Shown in pieces: positions 24,613 to 33,160 of a stretch of DNA of 41,147 bases. The position numbers and the translations under genes were made by a program. Under the pieces are notes generated by a model. That model made no database searches. It had not been told where the DNA came from and was given only the letters and a program-made list of their open reading frames with translations. The stretch's first letter is position 1. Every line of letters starts with the position of its first letter. The stretch is taken from the NCBI GenBank assembly GCA_964545715.1, contig CAZJHX010000094.1, positions 1-41,147 on the forward strand, written 5' to 3'. The stretch comes from CAZJHX01 sp964545715. GTDB lineage: Bacteria > Myxococcota_A > UBA9042 > GCA-2863065.

Positions 24613-27600
24613 CTACTTGAGGAACGAGTGGATCTGGTACTCGGTCATCTTCTCGTCGTGACCGAGCACGTAGACACCCGCGGTCGTGGTTGCGGCGATG
24701 GACGTGGCGACCTCGATCTTCGGCAGATCGACCACCACGAACTTGGTCTTGCTGCCCGCCGGCTGGGCAAACACCAGCGACGCGCCGCCTGTGGTGCGCT
24801 GAGCCAGCAGGATGACGCCGCCCGCATAGCTGACGCCGTCTACGAAGTGCATGGTCGACTGGGACGGAACGGTGGTCATCTGCACGCACTTGCCGTCGCT
24901 GCACGAGTAGAACAGGCCGTAGCTGCCGAAGTGCCAGGCCGTCTCGACGGTCGCTTGCACGGCCCCGGTCACGCTGCCCTTCAGGCTGGCCAGCCCGGTG
25001 GTCATGCCGAACTTCAGGTCGGCGGTGGGGTCCTCCAGGAAGTGGATGGATCCGCTGGTCGAGTTGCTCCCAAACCAGCCGCCGCCCAGCGTGCTCGTCA
25101 GGCACGGGGGCTTCGTGCACGGCGTGTTGTACAGCGTGCTGGAGTCCGGGACGAACTCGCTGGAGCTGATGCCCGATACCGAGGTCTGAGTGCACGACCA
25201 GCTCTTGCCGACCTTGCACAGCAGCCCCGCACCGCTGCTCTTGGTGCGGCCGCCAAGCAGGTAGTTCTGAGTCCAGGCCAGGAAGCTCCCGCTCGTCGCG
25301 TGGGCCGCCGTGTTCCAATTGATGGAGCCGCCGCCGGCCTTGTCGATCGCCTCTGCGAAGTCGCCGTTCCACTCCACGGTCTCACCGAGGATCTGTCCGG
25401 CGAGGCCCTCGTCGCCGACGATCACGCCGTTGACCGCGTCCGTTGCGTTGCCCTGCATGACCGAGATCTGCTCCAGCACGCCGTTGCCCGACAGGCTGTG
25501 TACCTGCGTATAGGTCAGCACCGGATCCACGCACGAGGGCGGCGTCGGGAACGGGTTGAACTTCAGCGACTTCACGTCATAACCACCGACCACGTAGAAG
25601 CTGGCGCCGTAGGACATCACGGCGGTGCTCTGTCGGTTGAAGGGCGAACACAGCGCGAAGCCGGCGTCGCTGGCCGTCTGAATACCGCCCGCGCAGCTGC
25701 CCTGGAAACAGAAGTCCGGGCCGGTCTTGAGGCTGCCGTCGCTGCACGTGGTGAAGTCGTTGACCGCGGTGTTTTTGCAGCCCGTCGCGGAGCACGTGTC
25801 CGCCGTGCACGGGTTCTTGTCGTCGCAGGCGCCGTCGTCCGGAGCAAAGACGCACTCGCCGGTCTTGGCGCTGCAGCTGTCGTTGGTGCAGTCCACGCCG
25901 TCGTTGCAGAACTTGGACTTGAAGGGCTTGCACACCCCCGAGCTGCAGGTGTCGACGGTGCACAGGTTGTCGTCCAGGTCGCACTCGGTGCCGTCGATCA
26001 GCGAAGAGTGCAGGCACCCCAGCTTCTGGTGGCAAGAGTCGGTTGTGCACGGCTCGTCATCGTCGCAATCGAGCTTCTGGGCCGCGCAGTTTCCGTTGGC
26101 GTCGCATGCGTCTTTCTCGGTGCAGTTGTCGCCGTCCGAGCACGCGCTGCCCTGCTTCTTGGGCTGGTAGGAGCACCCCTCGCCCGGGGTACAGTCGACC
26201 GGCGTCTGGCACACCACGTCCGGGCACGGCAGCGCCGCACCGACGCACTCGCCGGCCTTGCAGGCCAGGCCCGTCTCGCACTCATTGTCCGGTCCGCAGT
26301 TCTTGCCCTCGTTGGCGTTCTGGATCACGCAGCCGCCCTGGGACTCGACGCAAACGGCCTGCTTGCACGGGTCCAGCGGCTCTTTGCACAGGACCGGCTC
26401 ACCCGGCTGACAGGCCAACGTGCCGCCCTCGCCCGGCGCGCACTTCTCGGGGCCGGCGCAGGCTGTCGCAGGGGCGCAGTCTTTGTCGGTCTGGCACTCG
26501 CACACAGGCTCGCCGGTACAGGCGCCACCGATGCAGACGTCGCCCTTGGTGCAGTCGTTGCCGTCGTTGCAGCTCTTGCCGTCGTCGGCGTCTGCCACCA
26601 CACACCCGGCCACCGGATCGCACAGTCCCTTCTTGCACTGCCCCTTGGCCGTGCAGTTGGGGGGAGCCCCGCCGACGCAGACGCCGCCGCCGCATGTGTC
26701 GGCCGTGGTGCACGCGTCGCCGTCCGAGCAGCTGTCCACGTTGGGTTCGTTTTTACACCCGGTCGCAGGGTCGCAGCTGTCGTCCGTGCACCCGTTGTTG
26801 TCGTCGCAGGTCGACGTGCCCACGCAGACGTCGCCCATACACGCGTCGTCGATGGTGCACGCGGAGCCGTCGTCGCACGGCTGGCCGGCCTGGGACTCAA
26901 AGACGCACACGCCGTCGTCGCCGCAGAAGTCGTTGGTGCAGGCCTTGGCGTCGTCGCAGACCTTGGGGGTGCCGATGCACTCGCCGCCGGCGCACGTGTC
27001 TGAGCTGGTGCAGCCGTCGCCGTCGTTGCACGGGCTCGTGTTGTCGGCGAATTCGCACTCGCCGTCGGCGTTGCAGGTGTCGTCGGTGCACACGTTGCTG
27101 TCATCGCAGACCTGGGTTGTGCCAAGGCAAGCCCCGTCCGCTGAGCATTTGTCGGCAAAGGTGCAGGCGTCACCGTCGTCGCAGTTCTGACCCGCCGTCG
27201 ACTGGCTGGCGCAAACGCCGGTGGCCGGGTCGCAGGTCGTCTCGTTGCAGTCGTCGTCTTTGGACGTGTCGCACTCCACGACGGAGTCCGCCTCGATCTC
27301 GCAGGCCTTGGTCCCGTCGCCCTGGTCGACGCACACCAGCGTGCCGTTGCACAGGTCCTCGTCGTTGTCGCAGTCCGCGTCGCTCTGGCAGGTGCACGCG
27401 TTGGCGCCGCCTACGCAGGACCCGGCGTCACAGAGATCCTCCACCGTGCACGGGTTGCCGTCTTCACATGGCTGCGCCTCGCCGCCGTCGGGTACCGCCT
27501 CCGACGAGCAGTCCGCGGTGGCTGGATCACATGAGTCGATGGTGCAGTCGTTGCCGTCCGAGCAATCCTTGGCCGCGCCGACGCATTGACCGTCCTGGCA

Positions 27601-28311
27601 CACGTCACCCTGGGTGCAGGCGTCGTCGTCGTCGCACCCGACGTTGGAGAGGGGCTCGGCCTGGCACGCGCTGTCGGCGTCACAGATGCCCTTGAAGCAC
27701 TCCGGGTTGGCGGCCTCCGGTGGTGCGCAGGCGCTCCCTTCGGGCAGGCCTACCGCCGCGCAGTCGCCCGTGGCCTTGATGCACACAGCGGCCTCGCACT
27801 CGGCAAGCTCGACCTCGCCTTTGCAGTCGGCGTTGGTCTCGCATTTGGTCGGCTCCACGACCTCGTCGGTGTCGGGCTCGTCGATGTCCGGCTCGACGAC
27901 GTCCGCGTCGCCGGTATCACCGCCGCCGTCCACGTCGTCCACGACGTCCGGCGCCTCGGCGCACTCTCCACTGGTGGGGTCACACACCGCCGTCCCATCG
28001 CAGGTGACCGCCGCGAAGGCGCCGGTGTCGGCCGCGGGATCACAGGTCATGCAGCGGTTGCCCGGCTGCTCCTGACCGGGGGCGTAGCAGACGTCGTTCA
28101 CGTAGCAGGTGTTGGGCTGCTGCACCGCGGTACCACAGGTCCCGCTGGCCGTATCACAGGACACGGTCAAGCAGTCCTTGCCCGCCTGTGCGCAGTCCTC
28201 GTCCGTTGTGCATTTGACCGGCGCTGCCGTGTCGGCAACGGGTGGAGGCGGAACCGAGATGCTGCCGCACCCCACGGTCAAGAACAGCGCGATGGCGCGA
28301 AGGGTTCGCAT
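24613..28311 (-). CDS. Giant Cys/Asp-rich repeat lipoprotein
   Basis: The ATG at 28311 gives a signal peptide (MRTLRAIALFLTVGCGSI, lipoprotein Cys15); the frame is open further upstream into the preceding gene but lacks a signal there. The 1232-residue product has a Cys-containing N-terminal part and an acidic linker (about 115-160, EPDIDEPDTDE-like). It then has more than a dozen repeats of the CDDGxACTxxDxCxxGxCxGxxxxC type to about residue 890. The C-terminal 340 residues lack the repeats and contain strand-rich sequence (FYVVGGYDVKSL, GVIVGDEGLAGQILG, YGLFYSCSDGKCVQM, GVYVLGHDEKMTEYQ) that looks like a divergent propeller. The domain order resembles the VWA lipoprotein minus its VWA domain. 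It starts 8 bp after the preceding lipoprotein stop and ends 15 bp before glmU. Confidence 0.9.
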   Translation of the reverse strand: MRTLRAIALFLTVGCGSISVPPPPVADTAAPVKCTTDEDCAQAGKDCLTVSCDTASGTCGTAVQQPNTCYVNDVCYAPGQEQPGNRCMTCDPAADTGAFAAVTCDGTAVCDPTSGECAEAPDVVDDVDGGGDTGDADVVEPDIDEPDTDEVVEPTKCETNADCKGEVELAECEAAVCIKATGDCAAVGLPEGSACAPPEAANPECFKGICDADSACQAEPLSNVGCDDDDACTQGDVCQDGQCVGAAKDCSDGNDCTIDSCDPATADCSSEAVPDGGEAQPCEDGNPCTVEDLCDAGSCVGGANACTCQSDADCDNDEDLCNGTLVCVDQGDGTKACEIEADSVVECDTSKDDDCNETTCDPATGVCASQSTAGQNCDDGDACTFADKCSADGACLGTTQVCDDSNVCTDDTCNADGECEFADNTSPCNDGDGCTSSDTCAGGECIGTPKVCDDAKACTNDFCGDDGVCVFESQAGQPCDDGSACTIDDACMGDVCVGTSTCDDNNGCTDDSCDPATGCKNEPNVDSCSDGDACTTADTCGGGVCVGGAPPNCTAKGQCKKGLCDPVAGCVVADADDGKSCNDGNDCTKGDVCIGGACTGEPVCECQTDKDCAPATACAGPEKCAPGEGGTLACQPGEPVLCKEPLDPCKQAVCVESQGGCVIQNANEGKNCGPDNECETGLACKAGECVGAALPCPDVVCQTPVDCTPGEGCSYQPKKQGSACSDGDNCTEKDACDANGNCAAQKLDCDDDEPCTTDSCHQKLGCLHSSLIDGTECDLDDNLCTVDTCSSGVCKPFKSKFCNDGVDCTNDSCSAKTGECVFAPDDGACDDKNPCTADTCSATGCKNTAVNDFTTCSDGSLKTGPDFCFQGSCAGGIQTASDAGFALCSPFNRQSTAVMSYGASFYVVGGYDVKSLKFNPFPTPPSCVDPVLTYTQVHSLSGNGVLEQISVMQGNATDAVNGVIVGDEGLAGQILGETVEWNGDFAEAIDKAGGGSINWNTAAHATSGSFLAWTQNYLLGGRTKSSGAGLLCKVGKSWSCTQTSVSGISSSEFVPDSSTLYNTPCTKPPCLTSTLGGGWFGSNSTSGSIHFLEDPTADLKFGMTTGLASLKGSVTGAVQATVETAWHFGSYGLFYSCSDGKCVQMTTVPSQSTMHFVDGVSYAGGVILLAQRTTGGASLVFAQPAGSKTKFVVVDLPKIEVATSIAATTTAGVYVLGHDEKMTEYQIHSFLK

Positions 28312-28319
28312 GGTGAATC

Positions 28320-29222
28320 TCACTTGGTCTTCATGTTGGAAAAGCGTCTCACCCACTCCATGGTCAGGCCTTTGCTGGCGCCGTCGACGCGTCCCTGGCC
28401 TTTCACGATGTACTTGGTGGAGTGCGTGCGGATGGGCGCGTCGGTGTTCACCGGCACATCCATCGAGGTGATCATGGTCAGCTTCCCGCCGAAATCCGGC
28501 ATGTTGGGTGCTGAGTTCAGCTTGAGGGTCAGGGCGCCCGCGAGGCGCAGTCTCTCCTCGTCGCCCACTTTGTTCAGGGCGGCGATCGTCAGGTCGCCGG
28601 TGACCCCGTCGGCGATGCCGAAGTCGCGATGCTGATTGCGCAGCTCACGCGTCAGGAGTCCGGACTGTGGCGTCCATTTGTCGCCGACCTTTACCGGCTC
28701 TTTGCGGCCCAGCAGATCGTCGACCGTGGGCGCCGCGCCGTCGATGTCCGCGCCAAAGAGCATTTTTAGCGCGTACTCCTCCATCGGCAGCAGGGGGTCG
28801 CCGTCCTCGCGCTTGACCTTCAGCACGGGCGAGCGCGTGACCTTGAGTACCGCGTTGGAGCTCGGCACGCTGCGCCACGACTCGGACTGCCGCTCGCGCA
28901 CCATGAAGTCGTTGATGCGGACGGTCGCCGCCGACCACAGCCCGTTTTGCAGGACCGCGTCGACAGTGCGGGTCAGCTTGCCGCGAACCTCGAGAAAGCC
29001 CTTGCCGCGCTCGTTGAACAGCGCGTAGCAGCTGCCGGTCAGGGTGCGTCCCACGCGATCGCGCAGAAGCAGCAGCTGATAGCTTGATGCCGCCTTGGTT
29101 TTGGGTGCTGCGGCCGGAGCGGTCGACAAGCTCTGGTCGGGCGCCTTCTTCTTGCAACCGACCAGTCCTGATCCAGGGAGAAGAAGGGCGGTCAACGTCA
29201 ACACTGCGAGGGATCCGCGCAT
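28320..29222 (-). CDS. Lipoprotein, unknown function
   Basis: The ATG at 29222 begins a signal with a good lipobox (SGLVGCKKK, lipoprotein Cys23). TACCTT lies 7 nt upstream and no Shine-Dalgarno is present. The 300-residue product has an Ala/Pro/Lys linker and then a mainly beta domain with paired strands (GSCYALFNERGKGFLEVRGKL, SAATVRINDFMVRER, GDLTIAALNKVGDEERLRLAGALTLKLN, LTMITSMDVPVNTD). It ends with THSTKYIVKGQGRV. The pattern KVGDKWTPQSG and the repeated strand layout recall uncharacterised periplasmic proteins with a DUF6263-like fold; that assignment is a guess. It heads the leftward unit that continues into the giant repeat lipoprotein, glmU and glmS. Confidence 0.8.
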   Translation of the reverse strand: MRGSLAVLTLTALLLPGSGLVGCKKKAPDQSLSTAPAAAPKTKAASSYQLLLLRDRVGRTLTGSCYALFNERGKGFLEVRGKLTRTVDAVLQNGLWSAATVRINDFMVRERQSESWRSVPSSNAVLKVTRSPVLKVKREDGDPLLPMEEYALKMLFGADIDGAAPTVDDLLGRKEPVKVGDKWTPQSGLLTRELRNQHRDFGIADGVTGDLTIAALNKVGDEERLRLAGALTLKLNSAPNMPDFGGKLTMITSMDVPVNTDAPIRTHSTKYIVKGQGRVDGASKGLTMEWVRRFSNMKTK

Positions 29223-29229
29223 CTGGGGG

Positions 29230-29235
29230 AAGGTA
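29230..29235 (-). promoter_or_regulatory. Candidate leaderless -10 element (TACCTT), leftward
   Basis: On the minus strand TACCTT ends 7 nt before the ATG at 29222. It would drive the lipoprotein-lipoprotein-glmU-glmS unit. Confidence 0.5.
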
Positions 29236-29336
29236 GCAGCGGAGCGTGCGTTGTGCCAGTGATCAGGTCCCTTGCGACGGGTCCCGCGTCCACGGTCGGC
29301 GGCAACTCGGGGTGGCGCGCGGACCGGGTTAAGCGC

Positions 29337-29342
29337 TATCAT
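29337..29342 (+). promoter_or_regulatory. Candidate -10 element (TATCAT) for ilvE
   Basis: TATCAT matches TATAAT at four positions and lies about 98 bp before the ilvE ATG, leaving an mRNA leader. A weak hairpin (CTCAC/GTGAG, 29365-29379) lies in that leader. No clear -35 is visible. Confidence 0.3.
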
Positions 29343-29424
29343 GTCGGCAGGGACGCTCGCACACCTCACAGGACGTGAGACATCGGCCGAGCTCCACGCC
29401 AAGACACTTTCGATGGTCCTTTTC

Positions 29425-29432
29425 AGGAGAGG
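29425..29432 (+). promoter_or_regulatory. Ribosome binding site AGGAGAGG of ilvE
   Basis: AGGAGAGG ends 8 nt before the ATG at 29441. The in-frame ATG at 29375 lies upstream of this site. The site therefore decides the start and removes 22 extra codons. Confidence 0.85.
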
Positions 29433-29440
29433 TTAAACCG

Positions 29441-30376
29441 ATGGTTGCGCCAGTAGAGCAGATATGGATGGACGGAGAACTGGTGCCGTGGGCCGAGGCC
29501 AACGTTCACGTCCTCACGCACACCATGCACTACGGTTTTGGCTGCTTCGAGGGCATTCGCGCCTATCACCGCCACGACGGGCAGAGCGTCATCTTTCGTC
29601 TCGGCGCCCACATCACGCGTCTCTTCGAGTCCGCCAAGATTCTGGGCATCAAAATCGAGCACACCTATGACGAGCTAATGCAGGCGTGCGTAGACACGCT
29701 GGAGGTCAATGGGCTGGAGGAGGGCTACATTCGCCCGCTGGTGTATCTGGACGCAGGCACGATGGGCCTCTTTGCGCAGAACAAGGTGCGCGTGGCCATC
29801 ATCGCTTGGAAATGGGGCGCGTATCTGGGTGAGGACGGCCTGAAGAACGGCATTCGTTGCATGGTCTCCAGCTTCGCGCGCAACCACGTCAATGCGGCGA
29901 TGGCCAAGGGCAAGATTATCGGCCAGTACACAAACTCCATCCTCGCCAAGCGCGAGGCCCTGCAGCACGGCTATCAAGAAGCGATCATGATGGACACCAG
30001 CGGGTTCATCTCCGAGGCGACAGGCGAGAACATCTTTATCGTGCGCAGCGGCATCGTCCGCACGCCGCCGATGAGCTCGGCGATTCTCGGCGGCATCACA
30101 CGCCAGACGGTCATGCACCTGTGTGCAGAGCTGGGCCTGGAGGTCTCCAAGGCCCGCATCACACGTGATCAGCTGTATGTGGCGGACGAGTGCTTCCTGA
30201 CAGGTACCGCGGCGGAGGTCACCCCGGTGCGCGAGGTGGACAACCGCGTCCTGGGCGAGGGCACGCGCGGCCCTGTGACCGAGCAGGTCCAAAACCTCTT
30301 CTTCGGCATCGTGCGCGGCGAGATCTCCGGCTACGACCGCTGGCTCACCTTCTACAACCCGCGCAAGCGCCTCTAA
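29441..30376 (+). CDS. ilvE: Branched-chain amino acid aminotransferase
   Basis: IlvE is the PLP enzyme that interconverts leucine, isoleucine and valine with their 2-keto acids, using glutamate as amino donor. The 311 residues match the usual length of about 305-310. Typical motifs are WMDGELVPWAEA and HYGFGCFEGIRAY near the N-terminus. The PLP lysine is Lys158 in AKGKIIGQYTNS, five residues before the conserved Tyr. GYQEAIMMDTSGFISEATGENIF and DECFLTGTAAEVTPVREVD follow in order. The start is fixed by AGGAGAGG 8 nt upstream. A carbamoyltransferase gene follows 12 bp downstream in the same frame, so the two are likely co-transcribed. The leader has no run of Leu/Ile/Val codons. Confidence 0.96.
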   Translation: MVAPVEQIWMDGELVPWAEANVHVLTHTMHYGFGCFEGIRAYHRHDGQSVIFRLGAHITRLFESAKILGIKIEHTYDELMQACVDTLEVNGLEEGYIRPLVYLDAGTMGLFAQNKVRVAIIAWKWGAYLGEDGLKNGIRCMVSSFARNHVNAAMAKGKIIGQYTNSILAKREALQHGYQEAIMMDTSGFISEATGENIFIVRSGIVRTPPMSSAILGGITRQTVMHLCAELGLEVSKARITRDQLYVADECFLTGTAAEVTPVREVDNRVLGEGTRGPVTEQVQNLFFGIVRGEISGYDRWLTFYNPRKRL

Positions 30377-30379
30377 GGA
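30375..30379 (+). promoter_or_regulatory. Ribosome binding site AAGGA before a CTG start
   Basis: AAGGA overlaps the ilvE stop codon and stands 9 nt before CTG at 30389. No ATG, GTG or TTG exists between the ilvE stop and the conserved N-terminal motif of the carbamoyltransferase. The site is the main reason to propose the CTG start. Confidence 0.5.
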
Positions 30380-30388
30380 CTGCACCTT

Positions 30389-32065
30389 CTGTCCGGACTC
30401 GTCCTCGGCTTCAACTGCTGGATGCAGGACTCCGCCGCGTGTCTGCTGCGCGACGGTGAGGTTGTCGCCGCGGTCGAAGAAGAGCGCCTGACCCGGGTCA
30501 AGCACACAGGCGACTTTCCAACTCACGCCATCCGTTGGTGCCTGAGCGAGGCCGGGGTTACCGCGGCCGATCTGGACCACGTGGCCTTCAACATGCGCCC
30601 CTGGGAGGGCATGGTCTCGCGAGCGCGGCACCTGGCAACCGGATTGCCGCGCAGCCTGGCGACTTTCCGAACGCGGGGGGGCAACTGGTCGCGCATGATG
30701 ACAGCCCCGATGCGGTTTGCGGCGGCCATCGGTCGCGGCCGCTACCAGTGGCATTGGGTGCGCCATCACGAGGCGCATGCCGCCAGCGCTGCGTTTGTCA
30801 GCCCGTTCGAAGAGGCCGCGGTGCTGGTCGTCGACGGCAGCGGTGAGCTGGCCAGCGCGACCACCTATCACGCCTCGGGCACGCGCCTGCGTCCGCTGTC
30901 CACGACGCCTTTCCCGCACAGCCTTGGCTACTATTACAGCGCGCTGACCCAGTACCTGGGGTTTCGTCCGGCCGTGTGCGAGTACAAGACGATGGGGCTG
31001 GCGAGCTTCGGTCGGCCCGAGCCCGAGCTGATGAGGCACTTCAGGGCGATGATCGCTGACGACGGCACAATCGACGGCAAGTGGTTCGGCTATCAGTACG
31101 GGGGCGACGACTACTATGCGTCCCCGTGGGTCGAGCACCTCGGGCCGGCGCGCCAGGCGGAGAGCCCGCTGACGGACCGCCACTATGCCGTCGCCGCTGC
31201 CGGTCAGCGCCGCCTGGAAGAGGTGCTTTTTGCCATGCTGCGCCGCCTGCACTCCGAGACGGGCACGCCCGACCTGTGCATGGCCGGCGGCGTCGCGCTC
31301 AACTCGGCGGCCAACGGCCGGATCTGCGAGGAGACCGACTTTCAGCGGGTCTGGATTCAGCCGGCCGCGCACGACGCCGGTACCGCACACGGCGCGGCGC
31401 TGCACGTGCATTGCGTCGCAACGGGCCACGGCCGGCCGACCCCGCAGACGACGGTCGCCTTTGGTCCACAGTACGACGCCGCCGCGGTCGATTCAGCGGT
31501 GCGCGCTGCGGGTTTGACCGCCACCGTGGTGGACGATCCGGCGCGAGAGGCCGCCCAGCTGCTGCACGACGGCGCCATCCTGGGGTGGTTTCAAGGCAGC
31601 TGCGAGTTTGGTCCTCGCGCGCTGGGTCAGCGCAGCATCCTGGCGGACCCGACCGATCCAAAGACGCCTGACAAGGTCAACGCGGACATCAAGCGTCGCG
31701 AGGGATTCCGTCCGTTCGCGCCGGCCGTTTTGGAGGAGCGTGCCGCCGACTGGTTCGACGGGCCGTGCAGCCCCTTCATGACGACGGTGCACCGTGTGAT
31801 CCGAGAGGGCGTGCCGGCCATCACCCACGTGGACGGCACGGCGCGCGTGCAGGCGGTGTCAGCCACGGCGAGCCCGCTGCTGCACGCGCTGATCAGCCAC
31901 TTCGAGGCGCTGAGCGGCGTGCCCATGGTCCTGAACACCAGCTTCAACCTGCGTGGGGAGCCGATCGTGTGTGCCCCGGCGGACGCGATCAGGGACTATC
32001 AGCAGACCGACATGGACGCGTTGATCCTGGGCCGCCGGCTGCTGAGAAAGCGGCCGTCTACTTGA
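30389..32065 (+). CDS. Carbamoyltransferase, NodU/CmcH family
   Basis: Family members transfer a carbamoyl group from carbamoyl phosphate, via carbamoyl-AMP, to a hydroxyl of a sugar or natural product. The C-terminal YrdC-like domain has EFGPRALGQRSILADP and NTSFNLRGEPIV. The N-terminal Kae1-like domain has the metal motif HHEAHAASAAF and VVDGSGE. The conserved N-terminal strand LVLGFNCWMQDSAACLL lies upstream of the first ATG (30422). I therefore extend the gene to a CTG at 30389, giving 558 residues; a start at ATG 30422 would delete that strand. Where relatives usually have His-Asp after this strand, this protein has Gln-Asp. It follows ilvE by 12 bp and ends overlapping the convergent exported-protein gene by 8 bp. 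The acceptor is unknown. Confidence 0.88.
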   Translation: MSGLVLGFNCWMQDSAACLLRDGEVVAAVEEERLTRVKHTGDFPTHAIRWCLSEAGVTAADLDHVAFNMRPWEGMVSRARHLATGLPRSLATFRTRGGNWSRMMTAPMRFAAAIGRGRYQWHWVRHHEAHAASAAFVSPFEEAAVLVVDGSGELASATTYHASGTRLRPLSTTPFPHSLGYYYSALTQYLGFRPAVCEYKTMGLASFGRPEPELMRHFRAMIADDGTIDGKWFGYQYGGDDYYASPWVEHLGPARQAESPLTDRHYAVAAAGQRRLEEVLFAMLRRLHSETGTPDLCMAGGVALNSAANGRICEETDFQRVWIQPAAHDAGTAHGAALHVHCVATGHGRPTPQTTVAFGPQYDAAAVDSAVRAAGLTATVVDDPAREAAQLLHDGAILGWFQGSCEFGPRALGQRSILADPTDPKTPDKVNADIKRREGFRPFAPAVLEERAADWFDGPCSPFMTTVHRVIREGVPAITHVDGTARVQAVSATASPLLHALISHFEALSGVPMVLNTSFNLRGEPIVCAPADAIRDYQQTDMDALILGRRLLRKRPST

Positions 32066-33056
32066 TGTTGCCGCACGGGATCTCGGAGCTGCGGCCCACA
32101 CCGAAGAGCTCGGTTCGGCCGAAGCGGCGCCCGTTGGCCTTCTGCACATAGAGCACGTCAAACACCTTGCACTTGCCTGAGGACTGCTTCACGGCCACCG
32201 CGGCGGTCGTTTTGCGCTCCACCGGGCGGCCGGTCCACCGGTCGTTGACCACGTTCCAGCGCTTGTTGCGGATGATGACCTTGAGCACCTTGTCGCTGCC
32301 CATCTTGCGCGAGGCCAGCGTCTTCATCTCGCGCTGCAGCCTCTTGTCCTTGCGCCCCGCTTTGGGCAGCTGAGCGCCCGACTTCGCGGTTATCCGGGCC
32401 AGCTGCTGGTCCGTGACGTGCAGCGTGAACTCACCCGCCGCCATCGGCGCGGCCAGCACCGCCTTGTTGCCGCCGCGCTTCTGCAGGCAGCGACCCGTCA
32501 GCGTCAGCGCCAGGGTGTGCTCGCCCGCGGTCAGCACCGGCAGAATCCGGTCGATGAAGCTGCGCTGGATGCTGCTCTCGCCCTGCTTCACCCTGCCGTT
32601 CAGCGCTGACGGGAACCGGAAGGTCGTCCACTGGGTCCACCCCTTGCCCCGCGCGCTGTTGCTGAAGAACTCACCGGGCAGCGTGTACTTGTTGATCTGG
32701 ATGGCGGGCTTGCCGTCGATGGCCAGCGTGTAGACGCGCCATTTGTCGTCGCGCGGGTGGCACTCGACGCCCTCGCCGCGGAAGTGGTTGCGCATCGACT
32801 TGCTCAGGTACACCCGAAAGTGGATTTCGTCTGACAAGTCGAATTTAGTCGTGAACCTACCGGGCTTCTCTTTGTTGAGATCCAGCGCAGAGCGCGTTTT
32901 GGAGAACAAGATTCGGCCGGCGTTGGCGCGATGGACGTCGTTGCTGATCCCGTCGTCGGGCTTGGGGTCGAGGTCGGCCGCGCCGGCCACGGTCGCTGTG
33001 GTGATGATGGCCAGAAACGCAAGACTGCGTGAGATGAATCGGGGAAGATTGAACAT
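32058..33056 (-). CDS. Exported protein, unknown function, probable TetR target
   Basis: AAGGAG (33066-33071) lies 9 nt before the ATG. The 332-residue product has a cleavable signal peptide (RSLAFLAIITTATVAGAADL) and a mature, basic, mostly beta protein. Recognisable stretches are FRVYLSKSMRNHFRGEGVECHP, VYTLAIDGKPAIQINKYTL, EHTLALTLTGRCLQKRGG and KVIIRNKRWNVVNDRWTGRP. Three well-spaced Cys occur, one near the C-terminus (SSEIPCGNIK). I do not recognise the family. A palindromic operator (33122-33141) sits upstream with an embedded TAGACT in the direction of this gene. The same palindrome precedes the tetR gene, so the regulator at 33161 probably controls it. The leader of about 70 nt contains an imperfect inverted repeat (TTCGTGTC/GGACAACGAA, 33081-33098). 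Confidence 0.8.
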   Translation of the reverse strand: MFNLPRFISRSLAFLAIITTATVAGAADLDPKPDDGISNDVHRANAGRILFSKTRSALDLNKEKPGRFTTKFDLSDEIHFRVYLSKSMRNHFRGEGVECHPRDDKWRVYTLAIDGKPAIQINKYTLPGEFFSNSARGKGWTQWTTFRFPSALNGRVKQGESSIQRSFIDRILPVLTAGEHTLALTLTGRCLQKRGGNKAVLAAPMAAGEFTLHVTDQQLARITAKSGAQLPKAGRKDKRLQREMKTLASRKMGSDKVLKVIIRNKRWNVVNDRWTGRPVERKTTAAVAVKQSSGKCKVFDVLYVQKANGRRFGRTELFGVGRSSEIPCGNIK

Positions 33057-33121
33057 TTGGAAGATCTCCTTGTTGCCACATTCGTGTCGGACAACGAACT
33101 TCTGGGCGAGACACTTCCTGA

Positions 33122-33141
33122 AATGGACTAAAAAGTCTATT
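33122..33141. promoter_or_regulatory. TetR-type operator, copy A (one mismatch)
   Basis: Arms AATGGACT and AGTCTATT are separated by 4 bp; a single base breaks perfect symmetry. The same arms and the same 4-bp spacer occur at 33766-33785. Read leftward the site contains TAGACT, which may serve as the -10 of the exported-protein gene. It lies in an unusually AT-rich stretch (about 33121-33185). Confidence 0.75.
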
Positions 33142-33160
33142 TAATTTGTAATATGCTGAT

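Noticed and set aside
22459..27003. A 1514-codon open frame on the plus strand, antisense to glmS, glmU and the repeat lipoprotein
   Set aside because: It crosses three convincing genes, has no family motif and mirrors their codon bias. High GC at third positions removes stops on the opposite strand.
29341..29436. Leader-peptide attenuator before ilvE
   Set aside because: A 31-codon frame exists, but it has no run of Leu, Ile or Val codons and no ribosome binding site, and its ATG overlaps the candidate -10.
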